From Thiotrichales bacterium (GTDB lineage Bacteria > Pseudomonadota > Gammaproteobacteria > Francisellales > CACEW01): a stretch of 6,282 nt of DNA. The position numbers and the translations under genes were made by a program. Shown here in pieces: positions 6,053 to 6,282 of the stretch. Positions within the stretch are counted from its first letter, which is position 1; every line of letters begins with the position of its first letter. The stretch lies in the NCBI GenBank assembly GCA_023266165.1, contig JAHFRR010000084.1:1-6282 (forward strand). Reading direction: 5' to 3'. Below the pieces are notes generated by a model. That model did no database searches. It saw only the letters and a list, made by a program, of their open reading frames with translations, and was not told where the DNA came from.

Positions 6053-6164
6053 CCCCTTGAGGGAGAGGTCGAGAAACCGCAGGTTTCGAGGGTGAGGGGG
6101 GGTAGACTTATGGGTTTTACCCCTCACCCGCCGCATTCCATGCGCCGACCTCTCCCTCAAGGGG
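6053..6164. repeat. 112-bp palindromic intergenic repeat with cloverleaf fold
   Basis: The ends are a perfect 19-bp inverted repeat: CCCCTTGAGGGAGAGGTCG (6053-6071) and its complement at 6146-6164. Three smaller inverted repeats lie inside: GAAACC/GGTTTC (6073-6078, 6082-6087); GGGTGAGGGG/CCCCTCACCC (6090-6099, 6120-6129); and CGCAT/ATGCG (6132-6136, 6140-6144). Single-stranded DNA or RNA could fold into a four-way cloverleaf with nearly every base near a helix. It carries no open gene, so it is either a dispersed non-autonomous palindromic element (MITE-like or REP/BIME-like) or a structured RNA. Similar CTCTCCCTTGAGGGAGAGG-type palindromes recur between genes in many proteobacteria, which favours a dispersed repeat. 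Confidence 0.75.
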
Positions 6165-6202
6165 CTACGGCATGCACACATCTTTCTAACCTATTGAATT
6201 GG

Positions 6203-6273
6203 GAAGGCTTTCTTATTCCCTCCTCCCTTGCGGAGGAGGGCTAGGGTGGAGGGTGCAGTTTGAAAAAGCCTTC
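6203..6273. repeat. Second nested palindromic element
   Basis: An outer 9-bp inverted repeat, GAAGGCTTT (6203-6211) and AAAGCCTTC (6265-6273), encloses a perfect 9-bp hairpin CCCTCCTCC/GGAGGAGGG (6218-6226, 6232-6240) with loop CTTGC. The inner hairpin and the following CTAGGGTGGAGGG resemble a common type of proteobacterial intergenic palindrome. No T-run follows on either strand, so terminator function is not supported. The element lies 9 bases from the window edge and may continue. Confidence 0.6.
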
Positions 6274-6282
6274 AGAAGCAAA

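Larger units (their letters stand above)
5897..6282. other. 386-base gene-free stretch holding palindromic repeats
   Basis: No reading frame here looks like a real gene. Frames crossing 6050-6180 translate the palindromic repeat and give the Arg/Pro/Gly-rich products typical of such artefacts. A 35-codon minus-strand frame at 5936-6043 is the only protein-like stretch, and its start lies next to the repeat boundary; it could be a gene remnant but is not supported enough to call. The stretch contains the small hairpin after prmC and two palindromic elements (6053-6164 and 6203-6273). No canonical intrinsic terminator for prmC is evident. Confidence 0.6.

Noticed and set aside
5936..6181. 81-codon minus-strand frame, with a 35-residue protein-like end (MQSLVHQAFQKMSAHL...)
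   Set aside because: Most of it translates the palindromic repeat. The 35-residue tail (5936-6043) reads like protein and has a GAGG before its ATG, but that GAGG belongs to the repeat and no family is recognised.
6218..6240. GC-rich hairpin as a rho-independent terminator
   Set aside because: The stem is strong, but no T-run follows on either strand, and the context is a palindromic repeat.
5999..6244. 81-codon plus-strand frame over the repeats
   Set aside because: Low-complexity product (PLEGEV, PHPPHS, PLPQG) typical of translated palindromic repeats, with no ribosome site.

Overview
The window looks like a gammaproteobacterial chromosome segment of middling base composition. Four housekeeping genes are confidently recognisable: rluB and yciO on the minus strand, prfA and prmC on the plus strand. 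The YciO and RluB sequences, and their side-by-side arrangement, resemble the gammaproteobacterial (E. coli-like) versions. The sequence does not fix a genus. A conjugation cluster and palindromic intergenic repeats show accessory and repeat activity around this core.

Positions 1-2221 (minus strand) hold the start of a Trb/VirB type IV secretion operon in the order trbC (VirB2-like pilin), trbD (VirB3-like) and trbE (VirB4-like ATPase), with spacers of 2 and 5 bases. A good sigma70-type promoter (2269-2297) lies just upstream of trbC, with a perfect 9-bp tandem repeat abutting it. TrbE leaves the window at its 5'-numbered edge. Its Walker A motif is intact, but the family-conserved sequence jumps to another reading frame near positions 76-98, so the gene is either broken or carries a sequencing error. 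No trbB is seen upstream of trbC; rluB is there instead.

Positions 2348-3738 (minus strand) hold yciO followed by rluB, probably one transcript. Positions 3739-3962 form a divergent control region. It contains an operator-like palindrome over the best yciO promoter candidate, and an extended -10 promoter followed by a leader hairpin for prfA. Positions 3963-5896 hold prfA and prmC with a 1-base stop/start overlap: PrmC methylates the GGQ glutamine of the release factor encoded just before it.

Positions 5897-6282 contain no convincing gene. They hold two palindromic repeat elements, one of which (6053-6164) folds on paper into a four-way cloverleaf. I see no evidence for a wholly new system. 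The items most worth a second look are the trbE frameshift, the trbC-first operon with its tandem repeat, the palindrome at the yciO promoter and the cloverleaf repeat.
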